In this document: positions 38,417 to 47,353 of the stretch, one piece after another | Layout: every line of letters begins with the position of its first letter | Numbering within the stretch: the first letter of the stretch is position 1 | NCBI RefSeq assembly: GCF_023078355.1 | Contig: NZ_CP095552.1 | Span: 2,728,001 to 2,792,000, forward strand | Length of the DNA: 64,000 bases | Direction: 5' to 3' | DNA from: Gordonia hongkongensis | Lineage (GTDB): Bacteria; Actinomycetota; Actinomycetes; Mycobacteriales; Mycobacteriaceae | Program-made: the position numbers and the translations under genes | Notes under the pieces: model-generated | The model's database searches: none | What the model saw: only the letters and a program-made list of their open reading frames with translations | What the model was told of the DNA's origin: nothing

Positions 38417-39009
38417 GAGTAGCGCTGTTCGCGCCAGGGGTCGCCGTACATGTGATACCCGCGTTCCTCCCAGAATCCGGGTGCGTCTTCGGCCATGAAG
38501 CGAAGTCGCCGAACCCATTTGGCGCTCTTCCAGAAGTACAGGTGGGGCACGAGGAGGCGAGCCGGGCCGCCGTGCTCGGCGGACAGGGGTTCGCCGTCGT
38601 AGGTGTCGGCGATCCAGCCGCGGCCGTCGACGAGATCGGCGAGCGGCACGTTGGTGGTGTACCCGCCGTGGCAGTGCGCCATCACGAACGGGGCCGGTTC
38701 CCACGGCAGCGCCTGCAGCAAAGTGTCGAACGAGACCCCGCGCCACCGGGTGTCGAACTTCGACCACCGTGTGACGCAGTGGATGTCGGTGGTGATGTCG
38801 TCGTGCGGCAGTTCCTGGAACTGGTCCCATGTGAACGTGGCGGCCCGGTGGTCCGCGGACTGCACGGCCAGCATCCAGTCATTCGGAACGATCGCGGGTG
38901 TCGGCTCCGCGGACAGGACCGGGAAATCGAGTGTCGTGTACTGGCCGGGAGGGAGACGCCGCGCGTCGCGGTCGCGGCGCCCCACAAACCCTCGGTTGAC
39001 GATCGCCAT
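38413..39009 (-). CDS. Sulfite-oxidase-superfamily molybdopterin enzyme (YedY-like)
   Basis: 198 residues from ATG 39009. The cofactor cysteine lies in DIHCVTRWS, followed by the conserved WRGVSFDTLL and the AHCHGGYTTNVPL region; the C-terminal GPARLLVPHLYFWKSAKWV is family typical. No Tat signal is present, so it should be cytoplasmic. It is shorter than MsrP and lacks a dimerisation domain. Operon with the flavin reductase. Confidence 0.88.
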   Translation of the reverse strand: MAIVNRGFVGRRDRDARRLPPGQYTTLDFPVLSAEPTPAIVPNDWMLAVQSADHRAATFTWDQFQELPHDDITTDIHCVTRWSKFDTRWRGVSFDTLLQALPWEPAPFVMAHCHGGYTTNVPLADLVDGRGWIADTYDGEPLSAEHGGPARLLVPHLYFWKSAKWVRRLRFMAEDAPGFWEERGYHMYGDPWREQRYS

Positions 39010-39133
39010 GGTCGCGGAGTCTACGCGGCTCGCATCCATTCGGCCCGCTCGCTTCGCTCTCTGGCGCCGGCATCAATTCGGCCCGCTCGCGACGCTCCCG
39101 GCGCCGCCTCGTCGGCGCGGCGCATTGGTGCGG

Positions 39134-40477
39134 TCAGGCGAAATCGAACAGCATCGGTACCACGACGACGACCGCGGCCGCCCAGAGTGCGAACACCGGC
39201 AGGTAGTCGGTCTGCCACCGCTCCGTCGCATCGAACCCGCGGCGGCGGCGGACGAATCCGAAGAGCAGGTACGCGGCCCAGGACAAGTTCACCAGCAGAA
39301 CGAGATTGAGGCCGAGTGCCACCGTCTTGTTGGCCGTGAACCCGAACTCCGCGATCCGCGACGCCATGATCGTCAGCATCACCGCGTCGACCGCGAGCGC
39401 GGTCACGACCAACACCAGCTGCAGGCGGTCGAAGAGCTCCGGGCGCAGATGCGGATCGCGCGCCGAGATCGCGTACAGCAGCAAGCCGAGCACGACCACG
39501 AGAATCAGGTCCACCAGGATCAGCAGTTCACGGTCGACGTCCACGACGTCGCCACTGGTCACCATCGCGATCAGCAGCACGACGAGCATCACCGCGGTGA
39601 CGGGCGTGAAGACCTTGGTCAACACCGGTGCGATGTTCTCGACCACGCTCTGCTTCGCCTCCACCAGCCATGCCGCCAGCAGCACGATGCCGGGCGCGGC
39701 GATGGGCGCCAGCCACTGGGAGATCACGGTGTCGACGTCGATGTCGAGCGCACCGAATGCCCCCGCGGTCAGGCCGGTGAGGACTCCCGCACCGAGGCCG
39801 AGAAGCGTTGCGTACACGACCCATTCGCCAGTGAACCGGATGAAGTCCATCCGACGCGGTCCGGACGTCCAGCGGCCGCCGACATAGGCAACCCCCATGA
39901 GGAACCACAGGACGATCGGCGCGTGGATCGCGACGATAGCCTGGGTGGTGCCGTCGCCGACGAACGGGTAGACGTTGACGACGATTCCGGTCACGACGAA
40001 CGCAGCCATCACCGTGAGCGCGGTTCGCGCCGAGATGCGCCGTTTCCAGCCGAAATACAGTGCCATGAAGGGAAGTACGAGCAGTGCGGCATTGCGGACG
40101 AGCACCCATTCCGGCATGACCTCGACGGCGACGCGGACGGTCGTGGCGGCCGCGACGACGAGGCCGATCACGACTCCGAGTTCATGACGTCGTCGGCCCA
40201 GATCGCCGGATGGTTCCGCGGTCAGCACCAGCTGCTTCCACAACCGGTCGGAGTGCTCGCGGGCGAACTCACGCGACAGCGCATCGACGCGGCCCATGCG
40301 CTTGACGGCGACCAGGAACGCTTCGTCGTCGTCGAGGCCGCCGGCGGCGAGGTCGGCGATCTGCCCGCGCAGGTGGTCTTCAATCTCGTCGGCGTCGGTG
40401 GTGGCGATGGCTTGATGTCGGAGAACGTATCCGCGCCATCGGTCGATCTGGCTCTCGAGCTCGGTCTCCGCGGTCAT
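39134..40477 (-). CDS. Multi-pass membrane protein with permease-prefix domain
   Basis: 447 residues from ATG 40477. Residues 1-75 are the soluble 'permease prefix domain 1' (EIEDHLRGQIADLAAGGLDDDEAFLVAVKRMG), often paired with PadR regulators. About ten hydrophobic helices follow. No catalytic motif is visible. It overlaps the padR gene by ATGA, so PadR should control it. The substrate or stress is unknown. Confidence 0.85.
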   Translation of the reverse strand: MTAETELESQIDRWRGYVLRHQAIATTDADEIEDHLRGQIADLAAGGLDDDEAFLVAVKRMGRVDALSREFAREHSDRLWKQLVLTAEPSGDLGRRRHELGVVIGLVVAAATTVRVAVEVMPEWVLVRNAALLVLPFMALYFGWKRRISARTALTVMAAFVVTGIVVNVYPFVGDGTTQAIVAIHAPIVLWFLMGVAYVGGRWTSGPRRMDFIRFTGEWVVYATLLGLGAGVLTGLTAGAFGALDIDVDTVISQWLAPIAAPGIVLLAAWLVEAKQSVVENIAPVLTKVFTPVTAVMLVVLLIAMVTSGDVVDVDRELLILVDLILVVVLGLLLYAISARDPHLRPELFDRLQLVLVVTALAVDAVMLTIMASRIAEFGFTANKTVALGLNLVLLVNLSWAAYLLFGFVRRRRGFDATERWQTDYLPVFALWAAAVVVVVPMLFDFA

Positions 40478-40833
40478 GCCAGGCCCTCCGCGGCCGGCGG
40501 CAGGGCGACCGTCCGCCACACCTGGTCGAGCGCGTCGGCCACGACCTCCCACTGCGACCTCCGCTCGGCGAGCGCGGCCAACCCCGATGCCGTGATCGAG
40601 TAGTGCTTGCGACGCCGCCCGGTGTCGGCTGCACCCCAGCTCGCCTCGACGTGGCCGGCGCGCTCCAAACGGTGCAGAAGGGGATAGAGCATGCCGTCGG
40701 TCCACTCCATCCGACCACCGGACATCTCTCGGACCCGCTTGAGGATGGCGTACCCGTACGACTCGCCCTCGGCGAGAATCCCCAGCACCAGCGGGGTCGC
40801 GGACGCGGCCACCAAGTCCTTCTCGATATACAT
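40474..40833 (-). CDS. PadR-family transcriptional regulator
   Basis: 119 residues. The winged HTH is of the PadR s1 type: LVLGILAEGESYGYAILKRV, then WTDGMLYPLLHRLERAGHV, then RRKHYSIT. The C-terminal helix is the dimerisation arm. Its start codon lies 4 bases from a 48-base perfect palindrome that includes its own ribosome binding site, so tight autoregulation is expected. Confidence 0.9.
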   Translation of the reverse strand: MYIEKDLVAASATPLVLGILAEGESYGYAILKRVREMSGGRMEWTDGMLYPLLHRLERAGHVEASWGAADTGRRRKHYSITASGLAALAERRSQWEVVADALDQVWRTVALPPAAEGLA

Positions 40834-40837
40834 AGCA

Positions 40838-40885
40838 CTCCTATACCTAGAACTGCTAGGAGCATAGCAGTTCTAGGTATAGGAG
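40838..40885. promoter_or_regulatory. 48-base perfect palindrome over the padR promoter/RBS
   Basis: Arms of 21 bases (40838-40858 and 40865-40885) are perfect inverted copies around a 6-base centre. The left arm contains the padR ribosome binding site (AGGAG on the minus strand) and a TATA-rich -10-like stretch. It is the likely PadR operator and could also fold in mRNA and hide the RBS. Confidence 0.75.
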
Positions 40886-40907
40886 TCCTCGGACCGGCGT
40901 GTGCCGA

Positions 40908-41111
40908 TTACTTCTTCGACAGGGACGACTCCTTGTGGGCGGCCTTCGAGCCCGTCTTCGACGACTTGACGATCCAGTACGGCTCGTCCTCGCTGGCCTT
41001 GAACTTCTGCCCCTCGAAGGTGAATTCCTTGGTGCGCTTCTCTTCCGCAGTGCCCTCGGTCTCGCCCTGAGAGGTGTTCCAGCGGACGGTGTCGTTCTTC
41101 TTGATCGCCAT
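40908..41111 (-). CDS. DUF2945 (TUDOR-like) small protein
   Basis: 67 residues with the family pattern VRWNTSQGETEGTAEEK and a strand-rich core ending in EPYWIVKSSKTG, then a lysine-rich tail. DUF2945 proteins fold like a small SH3/TUDOR barrel and their role is unknown. It is a single gene upstream of padR on the same strand, separated by the palindrome. Confidence 0.85.
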   Translation of the reverse strand: MAIKKNDTVRWNTSQGETEGTAEEKRTKEFTFEGQKFKASEDEPYWIVKSSKTGSKAAHKESSLSKK

Positions 41112-41208
41112 GGCGGCAGTGTGCCCCGACGGCGTCGACGGTCAAACCTTCTCCGCTGCAAGAGTCGCTGTGGAACGATCATCACGTCGTGTCGAGCCGG
41201 AGGTACGC

Positions 41209-42174
41209 ATGAGCGTCGAACGTTCCGAGAACCCGCAGAGAACCGAGCCCGCCATCGACGTCCGGGGTCTGCGTAAGTCGTTCGGTAGGTTCGAAGCCCT
41301 CCGCGGACTTGACCTCGAAGTTGCGCGAGGCGAGGTCCACGGCTTTCTCGGGCCCAATGGCGCGGGCAAGTCGACGACGATCCGGGTCCTGCTGGGTCTG
41401 TTGCGCGCGGACGGGGGAGAGGTCCGACTCCTCGGCGGCGACCCCTGGCGTGACGTCGTCGAGCTGCACCGCCGGCTGGCGTACGTACCCGGCGACGTCG
41501 CGTTGTGGCCGACGATGACCGGCGGGGAGATGATCGATCTGCTCGGCTCGATGCGCGGCGGACTCGACGAGGGGCGCCGGGCCGACCTGGTTTCCAGGTT
41601 CGAGCTCGACACCTCCAAACGTGGACGGCAGTACTCCAAGGGAAACCGGCAGAAGGTCGCGATCGTGGCGGCGCTGGCATCCGATGTCGAGCTGCTCATC
41701 CTCGACGAGCCGACGTCGGGCCTGGACCCGTTGATGGAGAACGTCTTCCAGGAGGTCGTGGGGGAGGCCACCGCCCGCGGTACCACCGTGCTGCTGTCGA
41801 GTCACATCCTCGCCGAGGCGGAGACCCTGGCGGACCGGCTCAGCATCATCCGCGACGGGGCCGTCGTGGCGACCGGCTCCTTGGCAGAGCTGCGGGGTCA
41901 CACCCGCACTTCCGTTCGTGCCGAGCTGGATTCGGCGCCGAGCCCGGACCTCGTGGCGCAACTGCACAACGCCGAGGTGCACGATATCGATTCGCACGAC
42001 CACGACTCCGGCGGGCTCCGACTGAGTGCGACCGTGGACTCGGATCAGATCGGTCCGGTGATGTCAGCGCTGACCGCCTGCGGCCTGCGATCGCTGACGG
42101 TCGAACCGCCTTCACTGGAAAGCCTGTTCCTGTCGCTGTATGAGAAGAACGACGTGTCCGCCGGAGAACGGTGA
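41209..42174 (+). CDS. ABC exporter ATP-binding protein
   Basis: 321 residues from ATG 41209. Walker A LGPNGAGKSTT, signature YSKGNRQK (a variant of LSGGQ), Walker B LLILDEPTSGLD, and H-loop SSHILAEAE. The C-terminal 80 residues form the DUF4162-like tail found in drug-type exporters. It lies 4 bases upstream of the permease gene. Likely exports a lipophilic compound; substrate unknown. Confidence 0.9.
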   Translation: MSVERSENPQRTEPAIDVRGLRKSFGRFEALRGLDLEVARGEVHGFLGPNGAGKSTTIRVLLGLLRADGGEVRLLGGDPWRDVVELHRRLAYVPGDVALWPTMTGGEMIDLLGSMRGGLDEGRRADLVSRFELDTSKRGRQYSKGNRQKVAIVAALASDVELLILDEPTSGLDPLMENVFQEVVGEATARGTTVLLSSHILAEAETLADRLSIIRDGAVVATGSLAELRGHTRTSVRAELDSAPSPDLVAQLHNAEVHDIDSHDHDSGGLRLSATVDSDQIGPVMSALTACGLRSLTVEPPSLESLFLSLYEKNDVSAGER

Positions 42175-42178
42175 GGCG

Positions 42179-43768
42179 ATGACTGCATCGACGATCGGTA
42201 CGCCGCCGCTGTTACGGGCCTCCCTGCACCATGAAGGTCGCAGCTTCGCGCCGTGGATCGTCTTGCCCACCGCACTGGCCGTGTCGTCGGTCATCGCCTA
42301 CCCGTTGCTGTTTCCCGACGCCGCAGAACGCGCCGCATTCGCCACGACGATCGGCTCGAATCCCGCACTCGGCCTGATCTTCGGACCCGCTTACGACCTG
42401 GCCACGGTCGACGGATTCGTCGCGTGGCGCAGCCTCGCACTCGGCGGGTTCATCGCCGCACTCGGCGCGATCTTCATCGTGGTGAAAGCCGCACGTGGAC
42501 AGGAGGATTCCGGCCAGGCCGAACTCCTCGCCGCGGGGGTGCTCGGACGCGCCGCCCGACTGTCGACCGCGTTGATCATGGCCGGCGTGTGCTCGATCGC
42601 CATCGGCATCCTGGCGGGTGTGGCGACGTCGCTGTGCGGTGGGGCCTGGGGGTCGTCGTTCCTGCTCGGCGCCGGATTCACGGTCACCGGTTGGATGTTC
42701 GGCGCCATCGCCGCGGTCAGCGCCCAGGTGGGTTCCGACGCCAGGGCCGCCACCACGATCGCCGTGTCGCTGCTCGGCGTCCTGTTCGTGCTGCGGGGCT
42801 TTCTGTTCTCGGTCGACGCACCGACGTGGACGACGTGGGTCAATCCGTTGGGATGGATTCAGGAGACCAGACCCGCGACCGGCGATCACTGGTGGCCGCT
42901 ACTGCTCGGCGTCGCGTTCGCGGTCGTCGTCGGTGCAGCGGCTTTCGCATTGCAGCGTGCACGGGATTTCGGTCAGGGACTCATTCCGGCCCGGCCGGGT
43001 CCGGCGCGGGGCCGCATCGGCTCGCCACTGGCTCTGGCGATCCGCCTCAACCGGGCACCGATCGTCGCGTGGTCGATCGCGTTCGTCGGGCTCGGTGTCA
43101 TCTTCGGCTACTTCACCCGGTCGGTGCGCGGCCTGCTGACCGCGAATCCCGCCATGGCCCAGATCTTCGCCTCCGGCGCGGCGTCGCCCGCGGACCTGGT
43201 ATCGGCCTTTGTCACAACGATTCTCGGTCTGGTCGGGATCATCGCATCCGTGGCCGGGGTCCAGATCGTCAATCGCATCCGGACCGAGGAGCTCGACGAC
43301 CGCGCGGAAGCGGTGCTCGCGACCGGCGTCAGCCGTCCGCGGTATTTCGGCGCCGTCACCGGGGTCGCCCTCGTCGTCCCCGCCGCGCTCGTCACCATCG
43401 CCGGGCTGGTCGTCGGCGTCTTCGCCTCGACGGCCGATCTCGACCTCGGCTTCGGCGACGTGTTCCTCCAGTCCATCGCCACGATCCCCGCCGTGTGGGC
43501 GGTCGTCGGCATCGCCGTCGCCGTCATCGGCGCCCGACCCCGCGTGCGACCCGCGATCTGGCTGGGCGTCCTGGTGTCCTTCGTGCTGACGATCCTGGGC
43601 CCGAGCTTCAAACTCCCCGACTGGGCGCTGGGCTTCAGCCCGTTTCATCACGTACCGAATGTGTCTGCCGCCCAGCCGGATTGGTGGGGACTGGTCTGGG
43701 TGGGGGTCGTCGTGGTGCTGCTCGTCGCGGTGGGGTTCGCCGGCTTCCGCCGGCGGGACATCCCGTGA
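42179..43768 (+). CDS. ABC exporter permease (tetronasin/polyketide-exporter type)
   Basis: 529 residues with about twelve hydrophobic helices in two similar halves, each beginning with a short amphipathic segment (LLRASLHHEGRSFAPW; LALAIRLNRAPIVAWS). The motif 'EELDDRAEAVLATGVSRPRYFG' in the second half matches exporters annotated for polyketide antibiotics. Partner of the preceding ATPase. The operon ends in a REP copy. Confidence 0.85.
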   Translation: MTASTIGTPPLLRASLHHEGRSFAPWIVLPTALAVSSVIAYPLLFPDAAERAAFATTIGSNPALGLIFGPAYDLATVDGFVAWRSLALGGFIAALGAIFIVVKAARGQEDSGQAELLAAGVLGRAARLSTALIMAGVCSIAIGILAGVATSLCGGAWGSSFLLGAGFTVTGWMFGAIAAVSAQVGSDARAATTIAVSLLGVLFVLRGFLFSVDAPTWTTWVNPLGWIQETRPATGDHWWPLLLGVAFAVVVGAAAFALQRARDFGQGLIPARPGPARGRIGSPLALAIRLNRAPIVAWSIAFVGLGVIFGYFTRSVRGLLTANPAMAQIFASGAASPADLVSAFVTTILGLVGIIASVAGVQIVNRIRTEELDDRAEAVLATGVSRPRYFGAVTGVALVVPAALVTIAGLVVGVFASTADLDLGFGDVFLQSIATIPAVWAVVGIAVAVIGARPRVRPAIWLGVLVSFVLTILGPSFKLPDWALGFSPFHHVPNVSAAQPDWWGLVWVGVVVVLLVAVGFAGFRRRDIP

Positions 43769-43832
43769 CGACGTCGCCCGTTACTTGGGAGCGAGCCCGA
43801 CCCCCGCTCCCTGAAGTGCGAGCCCAATAACT

Positions 43833-43934
43833 GGTCCCTGAGGTGCGAGCGAAGCGAGCCACGAAGGGCTCCGCAACCTGTCTCACCAGGCCCTTCGTGG
43901 CTCGTCGCTAACGCTCCTCGCACCTCAGGGAGCA
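43833..43934. repeat. REP palindrome, copy 5, with flanking fragments
   Basis: Full copy from GGTCCCTGAGGTGCGAG to CGCACCTCAGGGAGCA. Fragments sit before it (43806-43825) and after it (two shorter CACCTCA-type pieces up to about 44015). Together they fill the 255 bases between convergent genes. Confidence 0.88.
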
Positions 43935-44023
43935 GGAGGGTGGCCGCACCTCAGGGAGCAAAGGTTATCTCGTTCCTTCGGATGAGGGAGCAGAGGGTGG
44001 CCGCACCTCAAGGACCGTACGCA

Positions 44024-44884
44024 TCACCCCAGCGCTGCCGCGAGGCGACGCCACTGCTCGCGCGGGAAGCCCCGGTGGTCGGCTTGGAGAACCTGGACGC
44101 ACACGTGATCGGCACCCGCCGACCGATGCTCGTCGATTCGCTTGAGGATCGCCGCGTCGTCGCCCCAGACGATCAGAGCGTCGAACAGGCGGTCGCTCAC
44201 CGAGCTCAGGTCGTCCTCGGAGAACCCGAGGCGTCGAAGATTGTTCGCGTAGTTCGGCATCGCGAGGTAGCCCTTCAGCCACTTGGTGCCAACGGCGCGC
44301 GCCTCGTCGCGGTCGGCGGCGAAGATCGCCGTCTGTTCCGGTGCGAGCAGCGGACCGTCGCCGAGGGCCTCCCTGGCGACCTTGGTGTGGTCCGGGGTCA
44401 CCAGGTAGGGGTGGGCACCGGCGGTCCGGTCGGCCGAGAGTTGCAACATCTTCGGCCCGAGGGCGGCCAGTACTCGTGCATCGGCCGGGACCGGCTGCGG
44501 TGCGTCGTCCAGGCCGTCGAGGAACGCCTTCGTGGTCGCGAGCGGCTTCTGGTAGCGACCGGCTTCCTTCGCGTCGATCAACGGCGCGTGGCTGATCCCG
44601 AGGCCCAGGAGGAAGCGAGGACCGAACTGCTCGGTGAGGCGCGCATGCGCGGCCGCGACATCGTGCGGCTCGTGCATCCACATGTTGAGGATGCCGGTGG
44701 CGACGATGGCCTTCCGCGTCGCGCCGAGCAGGTTCTCGACCGAGTCGAGCACCGGCCCACCCACGTCGGGGATCCAGAGGGCCGTGAATCCCAGGTCGTC
44801 GAGCTCGGCAGCCGCTTCGGCGGCCTGCCCGGTGTCTCCGTACCGTAGCGGTGAACTCCAGATTCCTACGCCGTCGAGTTTCAT
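44024..44884 (-). CDS. LLM-class (F420-type) oxidoreductase
   Basis: 286 residues of the luciferase-like monooxygenase fold. Recognisable blocks are the N-terminal VGIWSSPLRYGD, LGFTALWIPDVGG, FLLGLGISHAPLI and the C-terminal HVCVQVL. The length and pattern match the MSMEG_2256-like F420-dependent subgroup common in mycolic-acid bacteria. Substrate unknown; single gene. Confidence 0.87.
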   Translation of the reverse strand: MKLDGVGIWSSPLRYGDTGQAAEAAAELDDLGFTALWIPDVGGPVLDSVENLLGATRKAIVATGILNMWMHEPHDVAAAHARLTEQFGPRFLLGLGISHAPLIDAKEAGRYQKPLATTKAFLDGLDDAPQPVPADARVLAALGPKMLQLSADRTAGAHPYLVTPDHTKVAREALGDGPLLAPEQTAIFAADRDEARAVGTKWLKGYLAMPNYANNLRRLGFSEDDLSSVSDRLFDALIVWGDDAAILKRIDEHRSAGADHVCVQVLQADHRGFPREQWRRLAAALG

Positions 44885-44938
44885 GTCGTCGACACTACCG
44901 ATCGAGCGATCGGGCCGCGCCGAGGCGTCCGACCCGGG

Positions 44939-45826
44939 TCAGCTCTGTGCCGGTCGTCCCGCCGTCGCCTCCAGCCGCGCGTCCATGGCGGCCGTCATCC
45001 GCTTGAACACGTTGATCGCGACGACGCCCGCGACGATGAGGACGACACCGGCAACTGTCCCGAGGGAGTCGGTGACCAGTCCGGAGATGCCGATCGCGAG
45101 AACGTAGATCGGCACCCAACCGAACAGATGCATGATGCTCTCGGGCTTCTCGTCGGTGGCCCACCCCTCACGAACCGCAGCCCGGTAGGTCGCGTAGTCG
45201 GGATAGAACTCGGTGAAGGCGATCGCGAAGATCGTGCCGCCGATCTGGATGATCCATCCGGTCCAGAAGTTGTTCGGGTCGTCGAGCACCAGGTCGCCGA
45301 ACGCGCCCGAGATCGCGGCGACGCCGAAGCCGCCGACCCACGCCCAGGTGATGACGTAGTTGATGTGGATGAACAGCGGGCTGTCCCAGAATTCTTTCTC
45401 GGTGGTCTCCCGCGCGTACTGAAGCGTGAACGGCTGGCGCACAAGGATCGACCCCAGCGCGAAGGAGACCAGCGCGATGTTGGTCATCTCTCCGCCCCAA
45501 CGCTCCAACCAGTCGATGACGTGGTCGGAGGCGAACAGCGCGATGATCGCCATCGTGCCGAAGTACGTGACGTCGAAGACCTCGAGGAGTTTGACGCTCG
45601 TACCGCGCTTGTGGCCACCGATGACCAGGAGGAGTGACAGCGCGAACGCCGAGGCCGCGGCCTCCTCGAATCGACCGGGCCCCGCGAGCAGCGCCATCAG
45701 GATCCACGGGGACATGCCCGCGAACGGTGAGTTGAGGAACAGCGTCAAGGCGTGGCGCGCGCCCGACGTCGGCGGCGGGTCAGTCCGTGTCGAATCGCCC
45801 ACCGGAGGATCGGGTTCGTTGCTCAT
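44939..45826 (-). CDS. Multi-pass membrane protein, function unknown
   Basis: 295 residues with about seven hydrophobic helices and a soluble N-terminus. Conserved-looking loops include QPFTLQYARETTEKEFWDSP and FYPDYATYRAAVREGW. I know this type as an unnamed actinobacterial family. It lies 54 bases upstream of the LLM oxidoreductase on the same strand and may be transcribed with it. Confidence 0.75.
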   Translation of the reverse strand: MSNEPDPPVGDSTRTDPPPTSGARHALTLFLNSPFAGMSPWILMALLAGPGRFEEAAASAFALSLLLVIGGHKRGTSVKLLEVFDVTYFGTMAIIALFASDHVIDWLERWGGEMTNIALVSFALGSILVRQPFTLQYARETTEKEFWDSPLFIHINYVITWAWVGGFGVAAISGAFGDLVLDDPNNFWTGWIIQIGGTIFAIAFTEFYPDYATYRAAVREGWATDEKPESIMHLFGWVPIYVLAIGISGLVTDSLGTVAGVVLIVAGVVAINVFKRMTAAMDARLEATAGRPAQS

Positions 45827-45930
45827 TGCTGAATTGTGGGACGCGACGCGGTATTCCGCAGCATTTCCGGTTCGATGCGGCCCGAGCGGCGAGCCCGGGC
45901 CGCATCGAGGTCAGCAGGACGTCACACCAT

Positions 45931-47124
45931 TCACGCATTGGGCGCGAGAACGACCGCCGCGTTGTGTCCGCCCATTCCGAGGGAGGTCTTGAGGGTCAAC
46001 CCGCTGACCAGATCGGTTCGTCCGTCGAGCAATTGCGGGATGATCGCCTCGGCGACCCGCGGGCTCGCCGGGATCTCGCCCCGCTCGTAGCCGAGTAATG
46101 ACGCCGCGAGTTCGACAGCTCCGGCAGCGCCCTGACAGTGACCGGCAAGCGGTTTCACCGAGAACACCTCGGCGTTGGGCACCATCTGCTCGGCGATGGT
46201 CGCCTCCGCGCGATCGCACTGGCGGGTCCCCGGCCCGTGCGCATTGAGGTAGCGGATGCTCCTGCCGTCGACGCCGGCCATCGTGAGCGACTGCTCCACG
46301 CACGAACGGACGCCGGTCAGTTCCGGATCGATCGACGTGACGTGGAAGGCGTCGTGGGACATCGACCCGCCCAGCACATCTGCGTAACCGTCGGCGGCAC
46401 GGTTGGTCATCGTGAACGCTATCGCCGCCTCGCCGAAGGTGAATCCGCGGCTGCCCTCCTGGAACGGGCGGCACGCGTTGAGCGCATCGGTGTCGGTGAT
46501 GGCGACACCGAGCTGTACGAACATCGCCACGACCTCGGGCCGGGCCGACAGGTCGGTCGCCACCACGACGACGTCGTCGACGAGATCGGAGTCGAGCCAC
46601 GATTTCGCGGTGACGATGGCCGCCGAGCCGGAGGTGCACATGGCCGACACCGTGATCGCGGGTCCGTGGAAGCCGTACTCCTGCATCAGCAGAGACACCG
46701 GCGTCGACGGGGTGACCGAGAGGTACTGCCGTCCGGTGTACTGGCCGACGCCGGAGGTGACGATCGGGTACATGTCGAGGTCGCCCAGCACGCAGGCGTG
46801 CACGAGTCCCACCCGGGACCCCGGGGTCCAGCCGCGCGCCATCGCGTCCTCGATCGCCTCACGCGCTGCGGCACGCATCGCGCGCGAGAAGCGGGTGCGA
46901 CCGTCGGACTGCTGCCCACCGTCGGGCACCCGCACGATCCACCCGGGCTCTGCGGTGTCGTCAGACGCCTCGGCACCGGTCGTCTGACCACCCGTGAATC
47001 CGAAACCCTGATGGAGTGCGGCCGCCGACTTGCCGGAGACGAGACCGCTCCAGAGTGCGTCGCGGCCCCAGCCGTACCCCGTGACGGCTCCCAGGCCGGA
47101 GATGGTCGAACGTTGAATCGTCAT
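45931..47124 (-). CDS. Stand-alone beta-ketoacyl-ACP synthase (KAS II-like)
   Basis: 397 residues of the thiolase-fold KAS I/II family. The catalytic Cys is in SAMCTSGSAA, the two His in YLNAHGPGTRQCD and KPLAGHCQGAAG, and the C-terminal GMGGHNAAVVLA closes the fold. It has no acyltransferase, ACP or reductase neighbours. It could be a fatty-acid or polyketide chain elongation enzyme, or a chain-length-factor-like homologue that retains the active Cys. Confidence 0.87.
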   Translation of the reverse strand: MTIQRSTISGLGAVTGYGWGRDALWSGLVSGKSAAALHQGFGFTGGQTTGAEASDDTAEPGWIVRVPDGGQQSDGRTRFSRAMRAAAREAIEDAMARGWTPGSRVGLVHACVLGDLDMYPIVTSGVGQYTGRQYLSVTPSTPVSLLMQEYGFHGPAITVSAMCTSGSAAIVTAKSWLDSDLVDDVVVVATDLSARPEVVAMFVQLGVAITDTDALNACRPFQEGSRGFTFGEAAIAFTMTNRAADGYADVLGGSMSHDAFHVTSIDPELTGVRSCVEQSLTMAGVDGRSIRYLNAHGPGTRQCDRAEATIAEQMVPNAEVFSVKPLAGHCQGAAGAVELAASLLGYERGEIPASPRVAEAIIPQLLDGRTDLVSGLTLKTSLGMGGHNAAVVLAPNA

Positions 47125-47170
47125 GATCGTGAACTTTCTGTGCGATAAGCGATGAATCTTGGGTCATCGC

Positions 47171-47190
47171 GGTTGCCCGAGTGGGCAACC
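47171..47190. promoter_or_regulatory. Perfect hairpin upstream of the ketosynthase
   Basis: GGTTGCCC-GAGT-GGGCAACC (20 bases) lies 47 bases upstream of the ketosynthase start in the 229-base divergent region shared with the GGDEF-EAL gene. It could be an operator for either direction. Confidence 0.45.
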
Positions 47191-47353
47191 CGCTCCCAGG
47201 ATCCCGCCCAAACCCGACATTCGGCCAGTTCACGCGGGTATTCGAGGGCGAAATTTCCGTTTGACGCAGTCTTGCACCGCGCAGCGCCCACTTTTCGAAG
47301 CCAGGTAGGGGAGGATGGGCGGTTGGGGGAAGACGGATCGAGGGGGTGACGCA

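Noticed and set aside
38603..40603. A 666-codon plus-strand frame over the YedY-like and permease-prefix genes
   Set aside because: Antisense shadow; composition is low-complexity, and both minus-strand genes are well supported.
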